64,000 nucleotides of DNA from Bacillota bacterium (GCA_023390175.1 JAEWDK010000006.1:310001-374000), one strand, 5' to 3'; shown: positions 52,777-62,367, numbered from the stretch's first letter. The notes: generated from the letters alone by a model not told the origin. Numbers and translations are program-made.

Positions 52777-53568
52777 TCATCCGCCAAAGGAAATCATTTT
52801 CTCCTTTGACTTTTGGAAGAAAGCAATGGAAATCGGCCATAGAACCACGTTCCAGAACAGCGAAAGACCAATGAGCTGAACCGGGTTGCCCGTACCGACG
52901 AAAATGGAAAGCGGAGCGTTGGCCAGCGAACCGAACGGAAGAAGCAGCAAAATATCTGCCACACCCTTTGGAAGCAAGGCAAACGGCACCAGCAAGCCGG
53001 ACAACAGCGCCGTAATCGCTTCGCGCACAGCGAGCGCCGCCCAGCAGCCGTTTTTGAGCCGCATGGCAATGGAAGAAAAGATAAAGTCCACTGCAAAGCC
53101 GAGGGAGATTCCCAACAGCAGACTGACCAGGAACAGCGGCCCCGCTGCGGCATTGTACGGCAGCAGCCTTACCCCGAAAAGCGGAGCGGCTGCGAGCACC
53201 GGAGCGGTGTAAAAGATCAGCGAAGGCAACCATTTTCCGACGGTTTCCGCTGTCAAACCGCTTAAAACCGGAACAGGGCGCGTAAAACGCGCAAGAATAG
53301 AGCCTTCCCACAATGCGGTGGTGGCTGGGGTGAAGAAATAAAGCTGCTCGCTTAGCGCGGATGCAAGGACTGTGTAGGTCAGCATTTGAGAATAGGTCAT
53401 TTCCCCGTTTGGCGGAAGGGACCGGAACACGGCGATCAGCACAGCCATGCGCACAAGCCGGACGGCGTAGCCGGCAAACACGAACAAAAAATTTCCGTCA
53501 AACGCCTGTGTGGCGCACATCCGTGCTGTCGCCCAGTTCTGTCGGATTATATTGGATGCTGTTTTCAT
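52777..53568 (-). CDS. ABC-2 family permease (first subunit)
   Basis: 263 residues, six membrane segments. Paralogue of the permease downstream, with the matching GEMTYSQMLTYTVLASALS and GSILARFTRPVPVLSGL loops. First gene of the unit; 32 bp to the next start. Export substrate unknown. Confidence 0.87.
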   Translation of the reverse strand: MKTASNIIRQNWATARMCATQAFDGNFLFVFAGYAVRLVRMAVLIAVFRSLPPNGEMTYSQMLTYTVLASALSEQLYFFTPATTALWEGSILARFTRPVPVLSGLTAETVGKWLPSLIFYTAPVLAAAPLFGVRLLPYNAAAGPLFLVSLLLGISLGFAVDFIFSSIAMRLKNGCWAALAVREAITALLSGLLVPFALLPKGVADILLLLPFGSLANAPLSIFVGTGNPVQLIGLSLFWNVVLWPISIAFFQKSKEKMISFGG

Positions 53569-53639
53569 TGAATGTCATTCCCCTTTAAAGTTAAAAAATA
53601 TTTGATTTTCCGAAATTACCGGCCCAAAAGGGCATAAAA

Positions 53640-53670
53640 ATACCCGAAAGGCAGCAACTGCCTTTCGGGT
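53640..53670 (-). terminator. Terminator of the 55-residue gene
   Basis: ACCCGAAAGGCAG-CAA-CTGCCTTTCGGGT, followed on the minus strand by ATTTTTATG. Confidence 0.88.
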
Positions 53671-53698
53671 TCTCAAACAGATTCAGACCGCAGCGGAA

Positions 53699-53866
53699 TT
53701 ACTGCGGAAGAGCCGGTTGAAAAGTGAAAGGATGAACGCGCTGCCGTACGATAATGACCCTCAAAAGGGCAGACTGGTACACGGAAAGGATTTTGCTACC
53801 TAAAACAACGGCAACTTCACCAATATTATTCCAAATCAGGCTGCTTTTGAATACGTTGCGGTTCAT
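53699..53866 (-). CDS. Small protein with strong ribosome site, unknown
   Basis: 55 residues from ATG 53866, preceded by a near-perfect GGAGGTGA. MNRNVFKSSLIWNNIGEVAV... then a hydrophobic centre and a basic RQRVHPFTFQPALPQ end. No family recognised. Own terminator, so an independent transcript; a real short gene is likely. Confidence 0.6.
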   Translation of the reverse strand: MNRNVFKSSLIWNNIGEVAVVLGSKILSVYQSALLRVIIVRQRVHPFTFQPALPQ

Positions 53867-53992
53867 TGCTTTCACCTCCATTTTCATTTTCATATGAAAT
53901 AATGTTACCATATGATGAAATTACTGTCAAGACCAAAGAATGCTCCTTTAGAAGTATCCTTCAGGCGACGGTAAACATTGCTTTTTGCTTTA

Positions 53993-55156
53993 TCATATAT
54001 TCGCATTTATCTTTTCTTTTAGGTTGATGCACTGAACGGGCCCATCGTATATTACCACTTTATTACGCCCGTTCTTTTTCGCTTTATATAGTGCGGAATC
54101 GGCCGCTTTTGCCAGTTTTTCCGGACTGTCATATTGCAGATTCATGCATGCCAGCCCGCAGCTGAACGTAATTCTTGTTTTGTCGGCATCATGTAACAAA
54201 GAGGATTCCGCCATGGAACGCATGCCCTCACAGATTTCAAATGCCTCCTTAACGCAGTAATCTTTGAACAAAATAGCAAATTCTTCGCCCCCGACACGGA
54301 AAACACGAATATTTTCAGTTTCACTGCTTTTAAAAATTTGTGCCAGATGAAGTAATACCCGATCCCCGACCATGTGGCCGTAAACATCGTTGATTTGTTT
54401 AAAAGAATCAACGTCTAAAACAGCAAGCGAAAGGCATATTTTATCATTTTTGCATTCTTCAATTAATTTTGGTAAAAAGTCTTCAAAAGTTTTTTTGTTG
54501 TACAAACCGGTGTAAAGGTCAAGCTGGAGCTGCTCCTGAATGAATTTTTGGTGCTGATAGGAATGCGTTAACGTAGTAATATTATCCTGACCATAGCGTA
54601 TCAAAGCTTTGGCCAACAAATACGAACAGAGCAGCATGTCCCAGGCAACAAATAGTTCCATTAAAATTTCATTGCTGAATTCATATGTAAAGTACATTTT
54701 CACGCCGCTGGACAGCAGCGCAAGATTGCTGATCCAAAAAATCCAGCGGGTTATTTTAATATTGGAGAAAATAGTGGAAGCAAAGATTGGCAAAATGAAA
54801 GAGCCAAGTAAAACAGTGGCGATTTTGTGGGTTAAACAAAGATAGAACGAAAAGATTACAAACAGAATCAGAACGGTGTATTCCTTAAAAATAAGCGATG
54901 TGCGGTTCGATCGAACAAAAAAGTCCGCAGCTAAATTCAGGGCCAGCAAACCAATGGAAGGCAATATAATATAGTCCCTTAAATAGATTCCCGGGGGATA
55001 AGCGAGAATTTCCTGCGCCGCAAAAAACCAGATAATATGAGCCAATGCGATAACCGCAACTGTGGCATAGCCGGCTTTAATAATATAATGGCACCACTGC
55101 ATCGGTTTATCCAGTTCCCGGGGTTGGGCTGTAACAGGAACTTTGTTTTCAGACAA
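53993..55156 (-). CDS. Membrane-bound diguanylate cyclase (GGDEF)
   Basis: 387 residues from TTG 55156 (GGAGGCGA upstream). Residues 25-200 hold six or so membrane segments, then a short linker and a GGDEF domain (about 215-375): DLYTGLYNKKTF, LDVDSFKQINDVYGH and the active GGEEF at about 289. The RxxD inhibitory site before it is absent. Makes c-di-GMP from two GTP; the membrane part may sense an unknown signal. Its product could be the ligand for the ComFB protein at 16.3 kb, which is speculation. Confidence 0.9.
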   Translation of the reverse strand: MSENKVPVTAQPRELDKPMQWCHYIIKAGYATVAVIALAHIIWFFAAQEILAYPPGIYLRDYIILPSIGLLALNLAADFFVRSNRTSLIFKEYTVLILFVIFSFYLCLTHKIATVLLGSFILPIFASTIFSNIKITRWIFWISNLALLSSGVKMYFTYEFSNEILMELFVAWDMLLCSYLLAKALIRYGQDNITTLTHSYQHQKFIQEQLQLDLYTGLYNKKTFEDFLPKLIEECKNDKICLSLAVLDVDSFKQINDVYGHMVGDRVLLHLAQIFKSSETENIRVFRVGGEEFAILFKDYCVKEAFEICEGMRSMAESSLLHDADKTRITFSCGLACMNLQYDSPEKLAKAADSALYKAKKNGRNKVVIYDGPVQCINLKEKINANI

Positions 55157-55365
55157 ACGATCGCCTCCATAAATGTTAACTCATTCAAGCGGAAAAGCAA
55201 AAGGAGCTTTATTGTGTTATCATCCGCTTTTTATAGAGCATTCTTAACCTCGCATAAAACCAAGCTGCGTATAATGCAAATAACAATTTTGATTATATCC
55301 CCAAATATGGCCAACCGCAACTTATAAATTTATGGGAAGGAACATAAGCCCGCAATGATAAAGCA

Positions 55366-55396
55366 AGTCCCCCTGTCAGTTTGTGGCAGGGGGACT
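55366..55396 (-). terminator. Terminator of mgsA operon
   Basis: AGTCCCCCTGTCA-GTTTG-TGGCAGGGGGACT. Confidence 0.88.
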
Positions 55397-55411
55397 CGCC
55401 GTTATTCCGAA

Positions 55412-55645
55412 TCAGCTTTCTGTGACGATAAAATCTTTCAGCTTATTTAATATCTCTTTATTGTCGGAATGGATATTTAATTGGATTGGCTCCGCTAAAT
55501 CCATGCTGAAAATTCCCATAATAGACTTCGCGTCGAGAATATGAATCCCTTTAATGAGCTCGCAGTCCACATCCTCTTTGGAGATAATGGAAGAAAAATT
55601 TTTTACCTTATCAACACTGTCAATCAGTATTTTTACAGTAATCAT
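55412..55645 (-). CDS. HPr-like protein without His15, Ser46-type motif kept
   Basis: 77 residues. HPr fold by pattern. The His15 region (GIHARPA in HPr) is replaced by SVDKVKNFSSII, while the regulatory loop is intact as LDAKSIMGIFSMD with the HPr-kinase-type serine at Ser41. It therefore resembles Crh: a possible regulatory target of HPr kinase that cannot carry phosphate to EIIs. It follows mgsA by 19 bp, so it may tie methylglyoxal synthesis to catabolite status. Confidence 0.8.
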   Translation of the reverse strand: MITVKILIDSVDKVKNFSSIISKEDVDCELIKGIHILDAKSIMGIFSMDLAEPIQLNIHSDNKEILNKLKDFIVTES

Positions 55646-55664
55646 AATTTTGTACCATGCTTTC

Positions 55665-56147
55665 TTATTTCATTAATTGGCTATCGTTTACCCGGTCAAT
55701 AATCTTTTGCTTAAAATTAATAACCTGATGTTCATATTCCTGATTCATTAACGGAGAACGAATCATAAAATCGGCAGTTGCTTTGTTGTTTGCAATCGGA
55801 ATATCGTAAACCTGCGCAATCCTTAACAAGGCTTTCACATCGGGGTCATGCGGCTGCGCTTCCAATGGGTCGGAAAAGAATATTATAAAATTGATAACCC
55901 CTTCCACAATTTTGGCACCGACCTGCTGGTCCCCGCCCAAGGGGCCGCTGTTGTAGCCCTTTACCGGTAGCCCGGTTTTTTCCGCAACCAGTCTTGCCGT
56001 TGTTCCGGTTCCACATAAAAAATGGTTTTTCAGGATATCCTGGTTTTCCGCACACCACTCGATTAATTCCTTCTTTTTTCCGTCGTGGGCGATTAGAGCA
56101 ATATTTTTTTGTTTTCCGATTGTAAATGTGACAAATTCGTTATCCAT
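55665..56147 (-). CDS. mgsA: Methylglyoxal synthase
   Basis: 160 residues. NIALIAHDGKKKELIEW, FLCGTGTTARLV, SGPLGGDQQVGAKIVEG (phosphate site and catalytic Asp), FSDPLEAQPHDPDVKALLRIA and NNKATADFM are all family blocks. Converts dihydroxyacetone phosphate to methylglyoxal and phosphate, a bypass under sugar-phosphate stress. The C-terminal 25 residues extend beyond the E. coli protein's core. Promoter module shared with degV. Confidence 0.96.
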   Translation of the reverse strand: MDNEFVTFTIGKQKNIALIAHDGKKKELIEWCAENQDILKNHFLCGTGTTARLVAEKTGLPVKGYNSGPLGGDQQVGAKIVEGVINFIIFFSDPLEAQPHDPDVKALLRIAQVYDIPIANNKATADFMIRSPLMNQEYEHQVINFKQKIIDRVNDSQLMK

Positions 56148-56310
56148 AATTTTCCCCTATCTCATCGATAATATTTTCTAATTTTCAAAGTGATTTTTCT
56201 TACAGAGTAAATGGTAAGAAACTTCTGATCATTTTACCACATATTCAGTACTAAAGTTTAAAAATAATTCGGGTTGCACGTGATAGGAAGGCTTTTCTGT
56301 AAGCATCTTA

Positions 56311-56375
56311 ATTATATTCCTATCAATTATTACTTTCAACAGATAAAGTCATAAAAAGAGCAGTATTGCGGAAAT
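56311..56375 (-). promoter_or_regulatory. mgsA promoter module, copy B of a duplicated promoter
   Basis: Minus-strand TTGAAA (56339-56334), 17-bp spacer, TATAAT (56316-56311). Upstream TTTATCTG and TTTCCGCAATA match copy A before degV. The leader to mgsA is about 160 nt. Confidence 0.7.
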
Positions 56376-56427
56376 CTGTTCATTCGGGCGAGCAGATACC
56401 TGCCCGGCCGCTTCAATAATAAAAAAG

Positions 56428-56480
56428 AACCCGGTACAAAAACCAAGTTCTTTCACGCCGGTCGAGGTGACTGAATTTGT
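56428..56480 (-). repeat. tRNA-Pro 3'-end scar with terminator remnant
   Basis: AAAAAAGAACCCGGT...ACCAAGTTCTTT (decayed terminator) followed by CGGTCGAGGTGACTGAATTTG, which matches the terminal CCA/acceptor/T-arm region of the tRNA-Pro at 63348 (GGTCGAGGTGACT exact). Same unit as near 62.4, 63.1 and 63.3 kb. Confidence 0.65.
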
Positions 56481-56529
56481 AAATGATGCGAATAAAAATT
56501 TTTTAGCTTTAGGGTATCCTTATGCCACA

Positions 56530-57612
56530 TCATGACAGTATCAGTTTATAAAATGCCTCGCAGGTCGGGGATAACAGATCATCGGGATATTCATAGGAAG
56601 CTGTGTGTAGGGGCGGATGATCTTTGCCTGCCCCAATACCAAAGTATGCCCCATCGCATTTTTGAAGATACCACCCGAAATCCTCGCTCCAGCGCATAGG
56701 GCTTTGCAATATTTGTCCGTTGCATGCGCGCAGCACCTTCTGTGTACAATCTGTATGATTTTCAGTCGCAGGAAAAATGTCACGTTTTTCTGATTTTAAT
56801 TCAAGACGATGCATGCGGGCCAGCGCCCCGGCCCGGTCAAGGATGCATTGCTCCAGCAAAGCGAGGTCACTATCGTGCTCTGCACGCAGCGTCAGCCATA
56901 TTTCGGCATTGGCCGCAGCAGCGCCAAATGCTTTCTCACCCATCTGCACACCAATCACAGTGCACAGAGCTATCCCGCTGTATTTTTCCGGTGCGGACAA
57001 TCGGGGCAGCTCGTTCAGCAGTGCGCCGACAGTCGGGGCAGGTGAAATGCCGTTTTCGGGGTAGGCTGCATGGGTCGGTGTGCCTTTAAAGCTCAGAATT
57101 AGTCCAAGGGACGCGCAAGCAAAAGTACCGGGGCGCGTAGTCACTGTACCCAATGCAACACCGGGAAGGTTGTGAGCCCCGTATATCTCTTCAATATTTT
57201 CCCGCGCAAAGATTTCTGTACAGATACAGGCGCCGGCACCGGTTTCTTCCGCAGGCTGGAAAAGCAGATATACATTTCTGCCTACCGTTTTTCCTTCCAA
57301 CAACAGCCCCGTACCGCACAGGGCTGCAGCATGTCCGTCGTGCCCGCAGAGGTGGGCGGCGGTACCATCCGGCATGGGCAGAGCATCATAGTCCGCCCGA
57401 AGCGCGATACCGGGTTTTGATTCTCTCTCCTCGCGGTGCGCCGCATAAAACCACTTTCCGCAGTCCACGAGTTCCAGCGTAGTATGCCTTGACAAAAATG
57501 TCATGATTTCTGATTTTGTTCGTTTTTCCTGTCCGGATACTTCCGGGCAGTCATGAAGCCTACCGCGCAGATCCCGGAGCAGGTTTTCCTGTATTTCATT
57601 TAGCTTTTCCAT
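56530..57612 (-). CDS. M20D family amidohydrolase
   Basis: 360 residues. LRADYDALPMPDGTAAHLCGHDGHAAALCGTG (metal site), PAEETGAGACICTEIF, YGAHNLPGVALG, FKGTPTHAAYPENG and the late WSEDFGWYLQ. Shorter and diverged compared with the enzyme at 49.5 kb. Hydrolyses an N-acyl amino acid or peptide amide; substrate unknown. First gene of the accessory region inside the tRNA-Pro scars. Confidence 0.9.
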   Translation of the reverse strand: MEKLNEIQENLLRDLRGRLHDCPEVSGQEKRTKSEIMTFLSRHTTLELVDCGKWFYAAHREERESKPGIALRADYDALPMPDGTAAHLCGHDGHAAALCGTGLLLEGKTVGRNVYLLFQPAEETGAGACICTEIFARENIEEIYGAHNLPGVALGTVTTRPGTFACASLGLILSFKGTPTHAAYPENGISPAPTVGALLNELPRLSAPEKYSGIALCTVIGVQMGEKAFGAAAANAEIWLTLRAEHDSDLALLEQCILDRAGALARMHRLELKSEKRDIFPATENHTDCTQKVLRACNGQILQSPMRWSEDFGWYLQKCDGAYFGIGAGKDHPPLHTASYEYPDDLLSPTCEAFYKLILS

Positions 57613-57735
57613 GGCATTTCACCTGTAATCCATATTTTTTGTTCAGAGCGCAGTTATTAGCATCTATTAAATATAACGACAAGTTCAATAAGATAGCGCG
57701 ACTACCCAGTTCGCTCATAATCTAAATAAAGCAAA

Positions 57736-58284
57736 TTACACGATTGGCGGTAAATATTTTGAGAATACTTCAACATATCTTGAACCAAATGTAATTGATA
57801 TAATTTGCGAGAATCGTATTTTCCTTAATTCATCTTCCCAAACGCCATCAGCGTCAAAAGCTTTGAACAGAACTTTCTTTTTCAGCACCTTGACAACTTT
57901 GCCGATTGTAAATTCAGTTTTATCCTCATTGAGACTTTCTTCTTCAATTATAATATTTTTCCCTGTTTTTTGCAGTGATGTCAAAGAAGTTTCCCAGTTA
58001 GTTATATCAACATCCGGCGTGACTAAGTGCTCCAGCAACCCTTCCGCAGAATCAATTTCGAGGCATTTATCGTCCTTAATTTCAGCTTTTACTACATCTT
58101 TGAATCTGCGTATTGAATAACCGTCGAGTATGAAATCGTCTTCTTCCGCACCTAAGAATAGCCGCTCTTCAACTATCAGCGGAAAGTAATATCTGTAATT
58201 GGGATCATATTTTAAAAATACACGGCAAATTTTATGTGGCTCAATTGCTTGTTTCATTATTTTTCTTATTTGAGTTTTTGCCAT
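57736..58284 (-). CDS. Uncharacterised soluble protein
   Basis: 182 residues from ATG 58284 (weak AAAGTGATG site; a start at 58332 is possible). Mixed alpha/beta, no membrane segment, C-terminal SQIISITFGSRYVEVFSKYLPPIV. The DGYSIRRFKDVVKAEIKDDKC region suggests a small beta-barrel or WYL-like fold, but no family is recognised. Isolated within the accessory region and of lower GC than its surroundings. Confidence 0.6.
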   Translation of the reverse strand: MAKTQIRKIMKQAIEPHKICRVFLKYDPNYRYYFPLIVEERLFLGAEEDDFILDGYSIRRFKDVVKAEIKDDKCLEIDSAEGLLEHLVTPDVDITNWETSLTSLQKTGKNIIIEEESLNEDKTEFTIGKVVKVLKKKVLFKAFDADGVWEDELRKIRFSQIISITFGSRYVEVFSKYLPPIV

Positions 58285-58371
58285 AACATCACTTTCGCAA
58301 AACGTAAATAATTGGAAGCCGCCTCTCATCACACAGATGTTCAGATAAAGAGAAAGACTCTTTTGTTTGGA

Positions 58372-60078
58372 TTAATTCTTTATTTTTTCATTGATTTCCT
58401 GTACATTTTCTATCGAAAGCTTTATGACCTTTCGATCATAGGAAATCAATCCGTTCAGCTCGTCTTCCACATCGGTTAGTTGAGTATAAACAGCCGCGCA
58501 AAGACCTTTCTTTTTTGCCGGAAGAATTTCGTTTTCATACAGGTTTTGATAAGCTTCCAGCAATGCTTCGGCCGTATCAAAGCGTTTATATCCGAAATCT
58601 TTTTCGCTGAAGCAGTGCTCTTTTATACGGAAGTTATAACCTCCAAATTCGGATAAAACGACCGCACGCCCAAGCTTATCCGGCTTAAAGCGATATTTTC
58701 GGAAATAAACGTGCAGGCTCTTAATCTCCCCGATATTCTGGTCGTGCCAGCCGCTGGCGTGATCAATTGTGCGGGTTGTATCTGATTCCAAAATTTTACG
58801 AACTGCCTTATTTGAATCAAACTGACCCCATCCCTCGTTAAACGGAACCCACATGGCAATCGACACGGCGTTGTACAAATGGCGGATCATCTCGTCAAGT
58901 TCAATGTAGTATCGTCTGCGCCCTTCCGCGTCCTCACGCGCAAACCATCTGTAATGATAATCTTTAAAATGAATGCCGGTTATCAGGGGAGAAATTATGG
59001 TCATCGCCCGATACTCTCCGCCGCCGTTCATCATATCCTGCCACACCAGCATGCCGATACGGTCGCAATGATAATACCAACGAAGGGGCTCAATTTTAAT
59101 ATGCTTTCTCAACATGTTAAAGCCCATGTCTTTAGCGGTTTGAATATCAAAAATCATCGCTTCATCACTGGGAGCGGTATATAAGCCGTCGCTGTAATAG
59201 CCTTGATCCAGCAGCCCGTTGTGGAAATACGGCCGGTTGTTTAAAAACAGCCTCTTGTTCCCATCTTCATCTGTATCAACCGAAAACTTGCGCATCCCAA
59301 AATAACTGTTTACACGGTCTTCTCCCAAAGTGACGGTCAGATCATACAGATGAGGATGTTCAGGAGTCCACGGAATGAAAGAATCCAGAAACAGCTTCAC
59401 AGGCTCGTTCGATAAAAAGGAAACCTCGTGTTCGCCGACATTTGCACAGCATGGATGCGAGCCTTCGGAAAGCACAGTCAGTTCCACGGCGTTTTCATCG
59501 AAAAGCGGAGTGATGCGCAGGGAACGGATGTAGTCTTTCGGCACACTCTCCATCCAAACGGTTTGCCAAATTCCGCTTTGCGCTGTGTACCAGATGCCGC
59601 CGCGCCTGGATTTTTGTTTGCCGCGGGAATAGGAAGCGGTGTCGCTGAAATCGCGCACCTTTATCACAATTACATTTTCGTCCTGCAGGTTTGAGGTAAT
59701 ATCCGCACTAAAGGGGGTATAGCCGCCGATATGCGTGCATACCTCTGTTCCGTTGACGTAAACGGTTGCCGCTTGATCTACGGCGCCAAAATGCAGAAGC
59801 ACGTGTCCCAAGTTAAAAGCGGGGGGTAAGCGCAGTGCGCGCCGGTACCACAGTGTCTGCGTTGGTAAAAGCGAACGCATTACACCGCTTAATTCACACT
59901 CGGGTGAAAATGGGACAAGAATGTCCCCGTCAAATTCGTCAGGGGGATTTTCGGTTTCTGTAATGGCATATTGCCATGTGCCATTTAAATTAAGGTAGCT
60001 TTCCCGAACCATCTGCGGGCGGGGATATTCCGTTAGAATACTGGAATTGTCAAGATTTTCTCCCCACGTTGATTTCAT
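58372..60078 (-). CDS. GH2 family glycosidase (beta-galactosidase/glucuronidase-like)
   Basis: 568 residues. N-terminal jelly-roll sugar-binding domain (NLNGTWQYAITE, DILVPFSPECELSGV, LWYRRALRLPP), immunoglobulin-like middle, catalytic barrel from about 290. Acid/base Glu415 in PFNEGWGQFDS, nucleophile Glu477 in VLSEFGGYNF. Much shorter than LacZ. No signal peptide; substrate (galactoside, glucuronide or other) not resolved. Overlaps the end of the transporter gene upstream by 29 bp, so imported sugar is likely its substrate. Confidence 0.92.
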   Translation of the reverse strand: MKSTWGENLDNSSILTEYPRPQMVRESYLNLNGTWQYAITETENPPDEFDGDILVPFSPECELSGVMRSLLPTQTLWYRRALRLPPAFNLGHVLLHFGAVDQAATVYVNGTEVCTHIGGYTPFSADITSNLQDENVIVIKVRDFSDTASYSRGKQKSRRGGIWYTAQSGIWQTVWMESVPKDYIRSLRITPLFDENAVELTVLSEGSHPCCANVGEHEVSFLSNEPVKLFLDSFIPWTPEHPHLYDLTVTLGEDRVNSYFGMRKFSVDTDEDGNKRLFLNNRPYFHNGLLDQGYYSDGLYTAPSDEAMIFDIQTAKDMGFNMLRKHIKIEPLRWYYHCDRIGMLVWQDMMNGGGEYRAMTIISPLITGIHFKDYHYRWFAREDAEGRRRYYIELDEMIRHLYNAVSIAMWVPFNEGWGQFDSNKAVRKILESDTTRTIDHASGWHDQNIGEIKSLHVYFRKYRFKPDKLGRAVVLSEFGGYNFRIKEHCFSEKDFGYKRFDTAEALLEAYQNLYENEILPAKKKGLCAAVYTQLTDVEDELNGLISYDRKVIKLSIENVQEINEKIKN

Positions 60079-61345
60079 CGCGTTCTCTCCGTTTCAGCAT
60101 AATAATTGGAATTGCAACAAACAGCAATGCAATGGCGGCTGCAAGGTAGATGGAAGGGGTGGGCACATTTTTTACAACACCCAATTCAATATAGGTGCTG
60201 CTGCTGTTTTTGATGACGGCAGCTCCGATAAACGGGCCAATCAGCATGGGCAGTAAAACCGCAAAAATCATGCGAATTCCCTGAAAGTGACCGACTTTAT
60301 CAACCGGTGTATGGTCCCGCACAGTGGCGGACAGGGATGCAGTGACCAGCATGTAGCCTGACATCATTACTGTGCCTGCGATAATTACTGTAATGACCGA
60401 CCGGGCGAAGAACATACCAATCAGCCCCGCCAGCATGACGGCAGCCGCAGGAAATACGAATTTCAGTTTGCCGACCTTGTCAATGAAGTTACCGCCGACC
60501 ACGCTGACCGCCGAGGCGATGATTAGCACGATACCCAGTACGATTGCATAGGAATCAATTTTTAGGTAGTTTTGCAAATAGATGATAAGATAGGGGAAGA
60601 AAATCTGTACTGCGACCGAGAATATCCCCAGCGCACATAAAGCAATATAAAGAAGCGGGTTTTGCCGTATTACAGCGGGCTTAAATCCATAAATCAGGTT
60701 TTTGAAAAATGAGTTGCCTGGTTGCTCAATCCTTTTCTCTTTTAGCAGCAAAATTGCGAGAACCCCCGTTACCGTTACCATGCTGCCGAAAATGGTGAAA
60801 AACTCTTTCCAATGTCCCTGCCGCGTCATAGAGTCAAATGCGCCAAAAATAATCAACATGGAAATCAAGGGAAGAACAGCAAGCACCGATTCCACTTTCC
60901 CTCGGTTTTCTTTGTTTGTAACATCAGTGATGTAAGCATTAAAAGCTGCGTCGTTGGCGGTTGAACCAAAAAAAGTCATCACACAGTCCATTACTACCAC
61001 CACCGCGGCAGCTGTAGCAACAGCATTGGCAGAAGGAAACCATACTGCAACATTTTTTACAGTGATAAATCCAAATGCCATAGTGGATAATCCCCATAAT
61101 ATGTAACCGCCGCACACAAACCCTTTTCGTGTGCCTAATTTGTCCGAAAGCGCCCCCATAAGCAAGGTGGTCAGTGTCGCCACAGCGGCGCTGGCAGCAA
61201 CCATCGTGGCAATGTAGTTCGGGTCGGTGGAGATTGTATTGTAAAGGAATACGTTGAAGTACATGTTTTCAATTGTCCACGCAAATTGCCCCACCAAACC
61301 AAGGAGCAGAAAGGAAGTCCAAATCCGTTTTGTCAGCTTTGTCAT
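60050..61345 (-). CDS. MFS transporter, probable glycoside importer
   Basis: 431 residues, twelve membrane segments. Major facilitator pattern with GALSDKLGTRKGFVCGGY between helices 2 and 3. Cotranscribed with and overlapping the GH2 gene, so it most likely imports the glycoside or oligosaccharide that the enzyme cleaves. Substrate not readable. Confidence 0.88.
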   Translation of the reverse strand: MTKLTKRIWTSFLLLGLVGQFAWTIENMYFNVFLYNTISTDPNYIATMVAASAAVATLTTLLMGALSDKLGTRKGFVCGGYILWGLSTMAFGFITVKNVAVWFPSANAVATAAAVVVVMDCVMTFFGSTANDAAFNAYITDVTNKENRGKVESVLAVLPLISMLIIFGAFDSMTRQGHWKEFFTIFGSMVTVTGVLAILLLKEKRIEQPGNSFFKNLIYGFKPAVIRQNPLLYIALCALGIFSVAVQIFFPYLIIYLQNYLKIDSYAIVLGIVLIIASAVSVVGGNFIDKVGKLKFVFPAAAVMLAGLIGMFFARSVITVIIAGTVMMSGYMLVTASLSATVRDHTPVDKVGHFQGIRMIFAVLLPMLIGPFIGAAVIKNSSSTYIELGVVKNVPTPSIYLAAAIALLFVAIPIIMLKRRERDEINVGRKS

Positions 61346-61553
61346 AATAAATTCCCTTCCTGTTTGAATGTCGTTTACGGGTGTATTCTGATATTCTTTC
61401 TTACAATATAATGATTCGACTGCTTTTTAACGGATACTTTGCTCCGGTTACAGATTACCGGTTTGATACGAAGTTGCCTTCTGAATTCCGCATTAAGACA
61501 GTTTTGGGCTTAATTGGCATTGTTCGGACGGTGCCCTATGTAGAAGGTTCTGC

Positions 61554-62102
61554 TTATGGTATTATTTCATCTTCATTAAAACACAACCCGTCAAAGGATA
61601 GGCAAACTCCTTCCTTTGTCTTTATCATACCAAAATTGATAGACTCCACATGAAACCCTGACCGCTCTAATACACTCTTTAATTGCTCACTGTCTTTTGC
61701 CAGTGCCCCCAAGTACACACACTCAAGGCTGTTCAGCGCATCCATAATGTCGTCACGAAAGCTGGTGTATTCATTAAATAACATTCGATACGCCCTGTAT
61801 GCCATAACAGTTTCCGTTAAATAATCCCTCGATACGTTTTTGAGGGAACAGCTTTTCTTTTGGCCGATCAAAGAGTTTAAATCATTATATGTTTCATACT
61901 CAACAAAATACTTTTTCTGAAATTTGGACACTGAAACGCTGTGCTTTACTCCGTTCTTGATATAATAATAAACAACACTGGGTACATTATCTTTTGAAGT
62001 CGTTTCCAGTACATCATAACCGGCATCCCCCTGTCCAAATCCTACGATATGCCGAACTGATCCTTCGTTTGGTATTTTAATCTTATTCATAAATTGAGCC
62101 AT
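61554..62102 (-). CDS. Uncharacterised protein
   Basis: 182 residues, ATG after AAAGGATGAAC. Soluble; a beta-rich first half (VRHIVGFGQGDAGYDVLETTSKDN, VVYYYIKNGVKHSVSVSKFQKKYFV) and a helical second half. No family recognised. Accessory-region gene; it may be of foreign origin. Confidence 0.6.
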   Translation of the reverse strand: MAQFMNKIKIPNEGSVRHIVGFGQGDAGYDVLETTSKDNVPSVVYYYIKNGVKHSVSVSKFQKKYFVEYETYNDLNSLIGQKKSCSLKNVSRDYLTETVMAYRAYRMLFNEYTSFRDDIMDALNSLECVYLGALAKDSEQLKSVLERSGFHVESINFGMIKTKEGVCLSFDGLCFNEDEIIP

Positions 62103-62367
62103 TTTTTGTTCATCCTTTCCTGTTGTTTTTTTATGATTATAAGTCTTTCATGGCTTATAATGAATTAGTTGTTTATTGCTTATGGATGGTATTATCATCT
62201 AGCCTGAATTTCCCATATTCATAATGACATTATATTCTCTCATATCATTCTTTTCAATGAATAATGTCGCAATAAAATTAATAATGTGGAATTTTATTCA
62301 GTATGCTGCAATTCTGTACACTCATACGGTTCTTCAGCATCCCTCAACCCTTTGAAGGTTGAATAAA

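Noticed and set aside
52745..53311. N-terminal extension of the ABC permease gene at 51902-52744
   Set aside because: It would lie over the other permease in a different frame; ATG 52744 has a strong GGGAGG site and gives the family length.
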